Origin: a bacterium
Lineage (GTDB): Bacteria; CAYTYR01; UBA6262
Assembly (NCBI GenBank): GCA_028712365.1
Contig: JAQTQE010000001.1
Location: 1 to 52,415, forward strand
Direction of reading: 5' to 3'
Length of the DNA stretch: 52,415 nucleotides
In this document: one piece after another, positions 1 to 7,137 of the stretch
Numbering within the stretch: position 1 is the first letter of the stretch
Layout: each line of letters opens with the position of its first letter
The notes under the pieces: model-generated
Database searches by the model: none
Told to the model about the DNA's origin: nothing
The model's input: only the letters and a program-made list of their open reading frames with translations
Program-made: the position numbers and the translations under genes

Positions 1-1055
1 ACTCCACTAATCCCAATGAAGCTTATACTTATGACCCGGTAGGCAATCGGAATCCGCTTACGCAAACATACGACGCTGGTAATCGTCTCCTGGATGACAG
101 CACATATACCTACACGTATGACCATGACGGCAATATGACCTCCAAGACGCATAAGACCACCTTGGAAACCACAACCTATACCTACAACTCAGAAGATCAA
201 CTAATAGGGGTCACTACACCGCCGCAAACAGTGAGCTATAGGTACGATGCTATAGGGCGAAGGATAGAGAAGAACGTCAGCGGTACGATTATCCGTTACG
301 TCTATGATGGCGAAGATATTATCCAGGAACTGGACCAAAATAACCAAATCGTTGCCACTTACACCCACGGCCCCGGGATCGATGAGCCGATTTTAGTTGA
401 AAAGAATGGCCAAAAGTATTATTATATAGCCGATGACTTGGGGAGTATAACTGCTCTCGTTGACCAGAGCGGAAATATTGCGCAAACATATCGATATGAC
501 AGCTTTGGGAATATCTTAAACCAAACTGGAACGCTCGATCAGCCGTTTACCTATACCGGAAGAGAATACGATTCCGAGACGGGATTATATTACTACCGCG
601 CCCGCTATTACGACGCAAAAATAGGCAGGTTCCTGCAGGAGGATCCAATATGGAGCAAAAACTTATATTCCTACTGTGCAAACAATCCCTTAAATTATGT
701 TGATCCATTTGGTTTGAAGCTTATTTTTAAAGGATGGTATAGTGAACGTAATGCAATTGACTGGACTCTTTATGCAATAGCAAAAGATGATTGCACTGGG
801 GATGTTTTTTTATATTATGCTGGTTATGAAAATAATATTATCAATTCAAAAACTCCGAATTATTCTAATGATGTAAGTAAAAATATAATAAATTTGGTCA
901 GTGATTATATTAAAATGGGGCAACAGGCCTACAAATATGGAGATAAGACAAAGTTGGAATTCTTGATAAGTTCTCCAAAAATAAATGGCCAAAAGATAAT
1001 AGACTCGATTTCTAGTAAGGAACCAGCCGTATTGGGGTCAGGGCTAAACTATTGA
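1..1055 (+). CDS. Rhs/YD-repeat protein, 3' part with toxin-like tip truncated by a repeat
   Basis: The reading frame is open from the left window edge (first full codon at base 3), so this is the C-terminal part of a larger gene. The protein shows YD repeats (YTYNSEDQL, YRYDAIGRR, YRYDSFGN) and then the Rhs core end: TGLYYYRARYYD, GRFLQEDP and NPLNYVDPFGL. In this family the chain is normally cut near DPxGL, releasing a variable tip. The tip here is about 110 residues, visibly AT-richer than the core, and I do not recognise its fold. Its last nine residues (AVLGSGLNY) and the stop codon are encoded by the left inverted repeat of the adjacent transposase element, so the natural tip end is probably lost. 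No immunity gene follows directly. Rhs proteins are typically secreted or surface-displayed toxins in competition between bacteria. Family call sure; tip function unknown. Confidence 0.88.
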   Translation, partial: STNPNEAYTYDPVGNRNPLTQTYDAGNRLLDDSTYTYTYDHDGNMTSKTHKTTLETTTYTYNSEDQLIGVTTPPQTVSYRYDAIGRRIEKNVSGTIIRYVYDGEDIIQELDQNNQIVATYTHGPGIDEPILVEKNGQKYYYIADDLGSITALVDQSGNIAQTYRYDSFGNILNQTGTLDQPFTYTGREYDSETGLYYYRARYYDAKIGRFLQEDPIWSKNLYSYCANNPLNYVDPFGLKLIFKGWYSERNAIDWTLYAIAKDDCTGDVFLYYAGYENNIINSKTPNYSNDVSKNIINLVSDYIKMGQQAYKYGDKTKLEFLISSPKINGQKIIDSISSKEPAVLGSGLNY

Positions 1056-1059
1056 CATA
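1026..1059 (+). repeat. Left 34-bp inverted repeat of transposase element
   Basis: Begins gccgtattggggtcaggg and is the exact reverse complement of 2075-2108. Read in the Rhs frame it encodes A-V-L-G-S-G-L-N-Y-stop, so it ends the upstream Rhs tip. A degenerate direct copy lies at 2966-2995. Confidence 0.9.
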
Positions 1060-1086
1060 AAAATGATAGATATGATATTATGAAGT

Positions 1087-2085
1087 ATGTCAAGACCACT
1101 GAGAATAGAATACCCTGGAGCTCTATATCATATCACCAGCCGCGGGATTGATCGGCGAGAGATCTTTAGGGATGCTAAGGATTATGAGCATTTTGTACAA
1201 TTATTGAAAGAAGGGGCTGATTTTTATAAAGTGGAAGTGATGGCATATTGTTTAATGCCGAATCACTTCCATTTTTTGTTAAGTACCAAGAAACCGAATC
1301 TAAGCCGTTTTATGCAGCGGATGAATACAGCGTATACCCGTTACTTTAACTATAAATACAAGCGTGTTGGCCCCTTAATGCAGGGCCGGTATAAAGCGCT
1401 GCTGGTAGGGAGTCCTGAATACGTAGTGACCCTGAGTAGATATATCTATTTAAACCCGGTAAAGGTTAAGCCGGTAGCCAAAAAGAGCCAGGCTGAACAA
1501 GAAGTGCTGCTAAGAGGATATAAGTGGAGCAGCTATGCTGGAGTACTTAACCCAAAAAAGCGGTCGAGATATTTCCATGGTGAAAGAGTACTTGATTTTG
1601 TAGGTGGCGATAATGAAGCTGGCCGGAAAAGATATGAAGCTTATGTGTTGGCAGGCATAAGCACAACAGAAAATCCCATGAGTGAAGTCAAGAGTCAATT
1701 TCTGCTTGGTTCAGAAGAATTCATTAAGCAGATGAAGGAAGTGTACCTTAAAGGGAAAGATTTAAGACAATTTAAGCCCCAGTTCCGGGAAATAAGGCAG
1801 GCAACGATCGCCGAGCTAGCTGGAAAAGTAGCGGCAGAATATGGAGTAAATCCTCCAGAGCTACTTGAGGCTCGCTCAAAGCACAAAGAAGCTAGAAAGA
1901 TATTAATCGAGCTCAGTTACCGGTTGTGTCTTGAACATAAGACTTTAAGAGAGATGGGAAGAGAACTTGGGGGGATTAGCGGAGCGGGAATAGCCCGGGT
2001 ACATGAAAGATTACAAGAAGCAATCAAAAAAGATATAAAGTTAAGGGAAAGAATTGAAAAAATATCAGCCCTAATATGTCAATAG
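1087..2085 (+). CDS. REP-associated tyrosine transposase (Y1_Tnp / IS200-like) with C-terminal DnaA-like helix-turn-helix
   Basis: 332 residues. The N-terminus (MSRPLRIEYPGALYHITSRG) is the usual start of RAYT-type Y1 transposases. The HUH metal-binding motif is seen as MPNHFHFLL, and the likely nucleophile tyrosine is in SRYIYLNPVK. The C-terminal third (about 230-325) carries a DnaA-C/helix-turn-helix-like segment (EARKILIELSYRLC, LREMGRELGG), common in this subgroup. The enzyme cuts and joins single-stranded DNA through a phosphotyrosine link. The gene is full length, has no frameshift, and its stop lies inside the right inverted repeat, so it is probably functional. No clear Shine-Dalgarno precedes the ATG. 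It sits between two Rhs C-terminal regions. Confidence 0.93.
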   Translation: MSRPLRIEYPGALYHITSRGIDRREIFRDAKDYEHFVQLLKEGADFYKVEVMAYCLMPNHFHFLLSTKKPNLSRFMQRMNTAYTRYFNYKYKRVGPLMQGRYKALLVGSPEYVVTLSRYIYLNPVKVKPVAKKSQAEQEVLLRGYKWSSYAGVLNPKKRSRYFHGERVLDFVGGDNEAGRKRYEAYVLAGISTTENPMSEVKSQFLLGSEEFIKQMKEVYLKGKDLRQFKPQFREIRQATIAELAGKVAAEYGVNPPELLEARSKHKEARKILIELSYRLCLEHKTLREMGRELGGISGAGIARVHERLQEAIKKDIKLRERIEKISALICQ

Positions 2086-2108
2086 TTTAGCCCTGACCCC
2101 AATACGGC
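2075..2108 (-). repeat. Right 34-bp inverted repeat of transposase element
   Basis: Exact reverse complement of 1026-1059. It contains the transposase stop codon and is open in the frame of the downstream Rhs fragment (reading Y-V-N-S-L-A-L-T-P-I-R), so the fragment's frame runs through it until a stop at 2072-2074. Confidence 0.9.
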
Positions 2109-2626
2109 CGATATACTATTACCGGGCAAGATATTACGACGCTAGAATAGGCCGATTCTTACAAGAGGACCCGGTATGGAATGATAATCTATATGCATAT
2201 TGTTTTAGTAATCCACTCAATTTAGTAGATCCTTTTGGATTGTACGGAGGATTAATGAATTGGTCTCCATTTAATATGGATTTTGGGGCAGATTATAATC
2301 AAGCTGCTTGGCAAGCGTTTAGAGAAGGATGTATTGGATGGGGTATTATATTTGAGCTCGATGCAATGAGTGAAGCTGCTTATGATATGATGGGAGCATG
2401 TTATGGTGCGCAGTATGTTGATGTCGCAATAGTAACAACATCACAATGGTTACAAATCCAATCAGGAACATTATTTGGCAAAGGCGGGTTGTTAAATTCA
2501 GGTGAATATTTTAGAATAGGCATTGGAAGAAAATATGGGGATAGCGTATTTAGGATAGGAGGTAAGGTAGTTAAAGTACTTACTGGAAAAGAACATATTG
2601 ATTTATGGAAAAGAGGATCATTATGA
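2108..2626 (+). pseudogene. Headless Rhs core end with a second toxin-like tip (orphan/silent tip)
   Basis: Straight after the right inverted repeat the frame reads YYYRARYYDARIGRFLQEDP, then SNPLNLVDPFGL: the conserved Rhs core end without the rest of the protein. A tip of about 125 residues follows. It includes LFGKGGLLNSGEYFRIGIGR and ends KEHIDLWKRGSL, a pattern resembling tips of other polymorphic toxins that I cannot assign to a named family. An ATG at 2240 lies just past the core motif, but no clear ribosome site supports expression alone. The core stretch differs at many silent sites from the upstream copy, so it is not a recent duplicate. Orphan tips of this kind are known in Rhs loci as a reserve for replacing the expressed tip. 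It overlaps the next gene by 4 bases (ATGA). Confidence 0.78.
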
Positions 2627-2934
2627 TAGATAAAACAGAATTTCAAATATTATGTATTGAAAAATGTAGGAAATTACTGTCTAAATATCTAAAAGATGAT
2701 ATCGAATTTGTTAAAGAAGGGAAAAATGAATATTATTATCATGCAAAAATTAATTTAACAAATATTTCTATTGATATTTATATATATGAAGATGAAGCAG
2801 GATTTGCATTTAATAAAAAGGACTGGAGAATATTTGAACAACCAGACTATAAATCAGATAATCTATTAATAACTGCATTTTTGGAGAATTTAGAATATAC
2901 TGTGCAAACAATCCTTGCGAAAAAGGCGACATAA
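2623..2934 (+). CDS. Small cytoplasmic protein, candidate immunity protein for the orphan Rhs tip
   Basis: 103 residues from ATG 2623, starting MIDKTEFQILCIEKCRK. This start overlaps the upstream stop as ATGA and has an agagga ribosome site at 2612-2617. A longer form from 2605 is possible but has no such site. There is no signal peptide or membrane segment. The protein is acidic to neutral and looks alpha/beta (NEYYYHAKINLTNISIDIYIYEDEAG). The gene is AT-rich like the tip before it. A small soluble gene translationally coupled behind a polymorphic-toxin tip is the classic immunity position, and the call rests on position only. I recognise no family. Confidence 0.6.
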   Translation: MIDKTEFQILCIEKCRKLLSKYLKDDIEFVKEGKNEYYYHAKINLTNISIDIYIYEDEAGFAFNKKDWRIFEQPDYKSDNLLITAFLENLEYTVQTILAKKAT

Positions 2935-2954
2935 TAGTAGCGTATTAAGTGTCG

Positions 2955-2995
2955 CGTATTGGGGTCCGTATTGGGGTCAGGGATAAACTATCAAC
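2955..2995 (+). repeat. Degenerate third copy of the transposase repeat with duplicated 12-bp head
   Basis: Bases 2966-2995 match the left arm (1027-1056) at 27 of 30 positions in direct orientation. The head cgtattggggtc occurs twice in tandem (2955-2966 and 2967-2978). The tip-plus-immunity module at 2109-2954 is therefore also enclosed between inverted copies of the repeat. Confidence 0.85.
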
Positions 2996-3021
2996 AAATA
3001 AGTATTAACATAAATCATTAC

Positions 3022-3049
3022 AGGACACCTTATAGGGGTGTCCTTTTTT
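3022..3049 (+). terminator. Rho-independent terminator closing the Rhs locus
   Basis: An 8-bp perfect stem (aggacacc / ggtgtcct) with a 7-base loop is followed by a run of six T. It separates the accessory Rhs region from the glpK promoter. Confidence 0.85.
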
Positions 3050-3079
3050 ATGCCTATGACCTTTAAGCGTTTATACCAC

Positions 3080-3109
3080 TTGCTGGATGAGCGCTTTTTT
3101 TGTTATAAT
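3080..3109 (+). promoter_or_regulatory. Sigma-70-type promoter for glpK
   Basis: ttgctg (3080-3085), 18-base spacer, tataat (3104-3109), 25 bases before the glpK ATG. Confidence 0.65.
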
Positions 3110-3134
3110 TGCTTATCATGAATAGGATAAGTGA

Positions 3135-4610
3135 ATGAAGCCTAAAGTGATCGTGGCGTTTGATCTGGGTACTACTGGTAACCGGGTAATGGCTTTTACC
3201 AGGGAGGGCCAGGTCGCGGCCAGGTCATATTACGAATTCCCGCAGATCTTTCCGCAGGCCGGGTGGGTGGAACATGATCCGCTGGCTATTTTGGAAACCG
3301 CGTTGCAGGCCTTAGGTGATGTAACTGGGGTGGTTGGACCGGAAAATATCGAATCTATCGGTATCACTAACCAACGGGAAACTACTATCCTCTGGGACAG
3401 GGATACCGGCCAGCCGGTTTACAATGCCATTGTCTGGCAGGATCGCCGCACCGAGAAAATGTGCCGGGAATTGGCGTCTTATCGCGACCTGGTCAAACAA
3501 AAAACCGGTTTGTTTATAGATCCATATTTTTCCGCGACTAAAATATCCTGGCTGATCACTCAAGTGCCTGGGCTCAAAGAAAAGATCAAGACCGGTAAAA
3601 TACTTTTTGGTACGCCGGATACCTGGCTTTTATGGAACCTGACCGGGGGTAAAATACATGCCACTGATCCCAGTAATGCTTCCCGGACCTTGCTCTTTGA
3701 TATTAACCATTGCCGTTTTGACCAGGAGTTGCTGCGTATCTTTAATATCCCGCCCGGGATCCTGCCTGAAGTAAAAGATTCTGACGCTGTTTTTGGCTTA
3801 GTGGATAAAAAGTTTAGCGGGCGGGAGATACCTATCACCGGTATTCTGGGGGACCAGCAGGCAGCTTTGCTGGCTCAATGCGGCTGGGATAAGGACCGGG
3901 CTAAAGTTACTTACGGCACGGGAATTTTCGCGATGGCCAATACTTTGCAGGAACTCTGCCGTTCAGAACGGTTGGTGACGACAGTGGCTTGGAAAATAGG
4001 CGGGGAAGTGAATTATGCCCTGGAAGGCAGTATTTTTATCGGCGGGGCCGCGTTGCAATGGCTGCGGGATGGATTAAAGATCATTGACCGGGCTAGTGAC
4101 AGCGAACAGCTGGCTGCGGCTCTTAAAGATAATGAGGGAATATATTTTGTGCCTGCCCTGCAGGGGTTGGGCGCGCCATATTGGGATCCGCAGGCACGCG
4201 GGATGATCATTGGGTTGACCAGGAAAAGTACCCAGGCTAATATCGTCCGGGCCGCCCTGGAAGCAATGGCTTTCCAGGTACGGGAAGTGGTCGCTGAAAT
4301 GCAACAGGCCAGGCAGCAGAAGCTGGCGGTACTGCGGGTGGATGGCGGAGCCGCGGCGAATAATTTCCTCCTGCAATTCCAGGCAGATATCGCCAGGATC
4401 GCTATTGAACGGACGACGATGAATGAAATTACCGCGCTTGGGGCAGCCGGAGTGAGCGGACTCAGCGCTAAGTTTTGGAGTAAGGAAGAGTTTAAGAAAA
4501 TAGTAATTAAGGACAAGTTGTTTACGCCGCAGATGGATGAAGAAATTGCCGAAGGCTATTACCTGAAGTGGAAGGAAGCGGTCCAACGCAGCCTGCGCTG
4601 GGAACAATAG
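3135..4610 (+). CDS. glpK: Glycerol kinase
   Basis: 491 residues, close to the usual 495-505. It makes sn-glycerol-3-phosphate from glycerol and ATP in the cytoplasm, feeding lipid synthesis or glycolysis. The FGGY-kinase landmarks are present: N-terminal FDLGTTGNRVMAF, NQRETTILWDR and VWQDRRT (glycerol-contacting region), SNASRTLLFDI, the catalytic aspartate in GILGDQQAALLAQ, YGTGIFAM, and the C-terminal ATP-site GGAAANNFLLQ. The N-terminal phosphate loop is GTTGNR instead of the common GTTSSR, so a related FGGY substrate cannot be fully excluded, though overall similarity favours glycerol. ATG 3135 is preceded by an aggat element. It is the first gene after its own promoter and is followed 9 bases later by the cupin. 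No glpF or glpD is nearby. Confidence 0.93.
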   Translation: MKPKVIVAFDLGTTGNRVMAFTREGQVAARSYYEFPQIFPQAGWVEHDPLAILETALQALGDVTGVVGPENIESIGITNQRETTILWDRDTGQPVYNAIVWQDRRTEKMCRELASYRDLVKQKTGLFIDPYFSATKISWLITQVPGLKEKIKTGKILFGTPDTWLLWNLTGGKIHATDPSNASRTLLFDINHCRFDQELLRIFNIPPGILPEVKDSDAVFGLVDKKFSGREIPITGILGDQQAALLAQCGWDKDRAKVTYGTGIFAMANTLQELCRSERLVTTVAWKIGGEVNYALEGSIFIGGAALQWLRDGLKIIDRASDSEQLAAALKDNEGIYFVPALQGLGAPYWDPQARGMIIGLTRKSTQANIVRAALEAMAFQVREVVAEMQQARQQKLAVLRVDGGAAANNFLLQFQADIARIAIERTTMNEITALGAAGVSGLSAKFWSKEEFKKIVIKDKLFTPQMDEEIAEGYYLKWKEAVQRSLRWEQ

Positions 4611-4619
4611 GAGAATATA

Positions 4620-4916
4620 ATGCAATTGCATAAGATGGTAGCGTACCAAAAAGGGGCGGTGGTCAGTCGCACATTGGTTAAAAAAGATGCCGGGAATGTA
4701 ACCCTTTTTTCTTTTGCTAAAGGGCAAGGATTGAGCGAACACACTGCTCCATTCGAGGCCTTGGTCTATATCGTAGAAGGGGAAGCAGAGATCAAAATAG
4801 CCGGTAAACCACAGCGGGCGGTCAAAGGAGACCTGGTGGTCCTGCCGGCCAACCGCCCGCATGCCTTAAAAGCAGTTAAAAAGTTTAAAATGATGCTAGT
4901 TATGATCAAAAAATAA
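4620..4916 (+). CDS. Small cupin-domain protein
   Basis: 98 residues forming one cupin_2 barrel. Motif 1 is degenerate (EHTAPFEALVYIVEGEAEIKIAG) and motif 2 reads GDLVVLPANRPHAL. Two possible metal-binding histidines are visible (in EHTAP and RPHAL); the second histidine of a full HxH pair is missing. Single cupins of this type bind a metal or small ligand, and their reactions cannot be told from sequence. The gap after glpK is 9 bases with an aggag site, so the two are probably co-transcribed. The function is unknown. Confidence 0.85.
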   Translation: MQLHKMVAYQKGAVVSRTLVKKDAGNVTLFSFAKGQGLSEHTAPFEALVYIVEGEAEIKIAGKPQRAVKGDLVVLPANRPHALKAVKKFKMMLVMIKK

Positions 4917-4922
4917 GGAGCT

Positions 4923-4978
4923 ATTACGCGGATTCAAGCTTTTCTATCAGCGTAATCCGTATTTAAAATCCGCGTAAT
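4923..4978. repeat. Short inverted repeat, attacgcggatt family
   Basis: attacgcggatt (4923-4934) pairs perfectly with aatccgcgtaat (4967-4978). A third partial copy (gcgtaatccg) lies between them. A tacgcggatt copy also occurs at about 31353, before the Kelch gene. Confidence 0.6.
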
Positions 4979-4991
4979 CCAGAAGGTATTT

Positions 4992-5459
4992 ATGAGTAAA
5001 AAGTTTATGATGCTGGCGATCAAGGAGGCACGGAAAAACCTGGTTGACATCCAGGGGGGGCCGTTCGGGGCTTGTATTGTCAAGAACAACCAGGTATTGG
5101 CGGTTGCCCGCAATACGGTATTAGAAAATGACGCTACTTGCCATGCGGAAATCAATGCCATCAGGATGGCTGCGAAAAAGCTGCGAACCTTTGATCTCAC
5201 CGGTTGTGAGATATATTCCACTACCGAACCATGCCCGATGTGTTTTGCCGCTATTCACTGGGCCAAGATCGGGCAGATCTATTATGGAACAAATATCGCT
5301 GATGTCCAAAAGCGGGGATTTAATGAACTTAGTATCAGTAATAGAAGGCTCAAAAAGATCGGTCATAGTAAAGTAAAAATAAACAGTAAATGTGCCCGCC
5401 AGGAGTGTTTGGCTCTGCTAGTAGAATGGGATCATTTACCGCAGAAACGCGTATATTAA
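4992..5459 (+). CDS. Cytidine/deoxycytidylate-superfamily deaminase, probably guanine deaminase
   Basis: 155 residues. The zinc deaminase motifs are intact: HAEINAI (His ligand and catalytic Glu) and PCPMC (two Cys ligands). The tail ending LLVEWDHLPQKRVY resembles the C-terminal tail of the GuaD-type guanine deaminase of Bacillus (ends in a W..K..Y pattern), which favours guanine over tRNA adenosine or cytosine. It would convert guanine to xanthine and ammonia in the cytoplasm. ATG 4992 is the natural start. An aggt sits just upstream. The gene is separated from the cupin by a short repeat, so it may not share that transcript. No purine-salvage partner is adjacent. Confidence 0.85.
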   Translation: MSKKFMMLAIKEARKNLVDIQGGPFGACIVKNNQVLAVARNTVLENDATCHAEINAIRMAAKKLRTFDLTGCEIYSTTEPCPMCFAAIHWAKIGQIYYGTNIADVQKRGFNELSISNRRLKKIGHSKVKINSKCARQECLALLVEWDHLPQKRVY

Positions 5460-5512
5460 ATAGGCCGATTTTTCGCTTGCCTTTAAATATAAAGATGGAG
5501 TAAAATTCCCGT

Positions 5513-6046
5513 ATGAAACAGATACTGAAAACAGCCGTACTGTTATTTTTTTTATTATTGCCATTTTCCGCTTTGGCTGATGAAGCTGTAATGCCGCGCT
5601 GGGGAGTGGGACTGAATTATCCCGGGGCAGGCATCAAGTACCTTTTCAATGACAAACTTAGCCTGGAATTGCGGGGCCAATTTGTTGACAATATAGTTGT
5701 TGGCGGATTACGGGGTAATTACTACTTTAATCCCGAAAGCAACGCGGTGCTGTTTATGGGTATCGAATCTGATTATGTCAGCTTTAAAGGTGAAGAGAGC
5801 AAGGGGCATGGTTTTGCCGGGGAATTGTATCTTGGCATTGAATTCTTTTTATTGAGTTCTTTCTCCCTGCAGGCAGATTTTGGACCGGCTTTTATTACCT
5901 TGACAGACCAGGATTCCGATCTCAGCGTCAATGGTATTGAATATGTGGTTAATTTTGGGGTCAACTGGTATTTTGGCAGTCAAGATAAAGAACAGGCAGA
6001 AGAAGAGGAAATAGAAACAGAGGAAGAAGAAGGATACGATGAATGA
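5513..6046 (+). CDS. Small secreted/outer-membrane beta-barrel-like protein with acidic tail
   Basis: 177 residues with a clear signal peptide (MKQILKTAVLLFFLLLPFSALA, cut before DEAV). The mature part has alternating hydrophobic strands (WGVGLNYPGAGIKYLF, LSLELRGQFV, VGGLRGNYYF, YVVNFGVNWYFG), as expected for a small outer-membrane barrel. It ends in a run of Glu after residue 160 (EEEEIETEEEEGYDE), which is odd for a barrel, where an aromatic end is usual. The last strand (VNWYF) precedes this tail. Its stop overlaps the next start (ATGA), so it is translationally coupled to a GH26-like enzyme. I do not recognise a named family. Confidence 0.7.
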   Translation: MKQILKTAVLLFFLLLPFSALADEAVMPRWGVGLNYPGAGIKYLFNDKLSLELRGQFVDNIVVGGLRGNYYFNPESNAVLFMGIESDYVSFKGEESKGHGFAGELYLGIEFFLLSSFSLQADFGPAFITLTDQDSDLSVNGIEYVVNFGVNWYFGSQDKEQAEEEEIETEEEEGYDE

Positions 6047-7125
6047 GAAAGTTTCATCTGCTCCTATTGATTTTGATCGGGCTGCAATTTAGTTTAATTC
6101 AGGTATGGGCCGGAGGAATAAGCTTGGGTATGAGCGGCGCAATACAGAAAAAAGTAAGCGAACTGGATGAAAAAGTCCTGTCCAAAGATGAGACCATCAC
6201 GACTGAAAGGTCTCCATTACTGGGCAAATATGAGCCGGAAGATGGAAAAATACTGCTGCTCATCGGCCAGGATGAGCCAGCCCATGATCAGTATATTGCT
6301 GATATCGGTACCCCTGGCGGGTTAATGTTCTATACTTCTGTACAACACCTGCGAGGCATATTGATCCCAGATGAAACAGGAGGAGGAACCTGGACTTTTC
6401 CTGTAAATTTCAGCGCTTATCCGGATATGGCTGTGCAGATCGGTTTATGGATGTCGGGAACGACCGGTAGTGAAGATGACCTTGACCGGATCGACAATGG
6501 TGTCTATGACGCGAACCTGGATACTTTAGGTAATTGGATCAGAAATCTTAACCGGCCGGTATATTTACGGGTTGGATATGAATTTGATAATCCCTCTTTT
6601 AATTATAACGCGGAAAAATATGTCCGGGCATATAGGCATGTAGTTGATCATCTTCGTGCTCAGGGTATCACTAATGTAGCTTACGTATGGCATTCCTGGG
6701 CTCAGGATAATTCGACCGCAGCTATGAACTGGTATCCTGGAGATAGTTATGTGGATTGGGTAGGGGTTTCGTTCTTTTTAACCGGGATGAGCGCATATAT
6801 GGATTATATTGCCGCCATTGCAGTCGAGCATCATAAACCACTCATGATCGCTGAAGCGACGCCGTATGGTATTGGCACCTTGTCCGGGCAAACTTCCTGG
6901 GATAATTGGTTTGTACCGTTCTTCAATTTTATTACCGCCAATAAAGTGAAGGTAGTATCCTACATTAATTGGGACTGGGAAATGATACCAATGTTTCAGT
7001 CCCAGGGGTGGGGTAATTGCCGGATCCAGAATAATATCACGATTAAGGGTAATTGGCTCAGTGAGACCAGCCAGGCCAAGTATTTACAATCATCTACCAC
7101 CTTGTATAGCGACCTAGGATATTAG
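6043..7125 (+). CDS. Secreted GH26-like glycoside hydrolase
   Basis: 360 residues with a signal peptide (residues 1-23, ending QVWA). After a linker of about 45 residues comes a (beta/alpha)8-type domain. The likely acid/base is E180 in YLRVGYEFDN, the place of the GH26 'R.GHEMN' motif. The likely nucleophile is E271 in HKPLMIAEATP. HSWA and DWVGVSFF also fit GH26 or related clan GH-A barrels. Such enzymes cut beta-mannan or related glycans, but the substrate here is not readable. The start overlaps the upstream gene by 4 bases (ATGA). The next gene follows after 12 bases, so it may be co-transcribed with the metal importer. Possible roles are digestion of external glycan or turnover of the cell's own exopolysaccharide. 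Confidence 0.78.
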   Translation: MRKFHLLLLILIGLQFSLIQVWAGGISLGMSGAIQKKVSELDEKVLSKDETITTERSPLLGKYEPEDGKILLLIGQDEPAHDQYIADIGTPGGLMFYTSVQHLRGILIPDETGGGTWTFPVNFSAYPDMAVQIGLWMSGTTGSEDDLDRIDNGVYDANLDTLGNWIRNLNRPVYLRVGYEFDNPSFNYNAEKYVRAYRHVVDHLRAQGITNVAYVWHSWAQDNSTAAMNWYPGDSYVDWVGVSFFLTGMSAYMDYIAAIAVEHHKPLMIAEATPYGIGTLSGQTSWDNWFVPFFNFITANKVKVVSYINWDWEMIPMFQSQGWGNCRIQNNITIKGNWLSETSQAKYLQSSTTLYSDLGY

Positions 7126-7137
7126 ATAGGAGGAAAA

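Larger units (their letters stand above)
1026..2108 (+). mobile_element. IS200-like/REP-associated transposase element bounded by perfect 34-bp inverted repeats
   Basis: The unit consists of one transposase gene between two perfect inverted 34-bp arms (1026-1059 and 2075-2108). The arms reach into the Rhs gene on the left and into a second Rhs fragment on the right. No target-site duplication is visible beyond the arms. RAYT-type transposases are known to act on flanking REP-like sequences, so the arms are probably the sequences the enzyme recognises. That link is inference. Confidence 0.75.

Noticed and set aside
2240-2626. Independent 128-residue gene starting at ATG 2240
   Set aside because: The same frame carries the Rhs core end directly upstream, so this is the tip part of an Rhs fragment; no clear ribosome site supports a free start.
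4074-4862. 262-codon open frame on the - strand across glpK and the cupin gene
   Set aside because: Antisense to two clearly recognisable genes; low-complexity translation with no family features.
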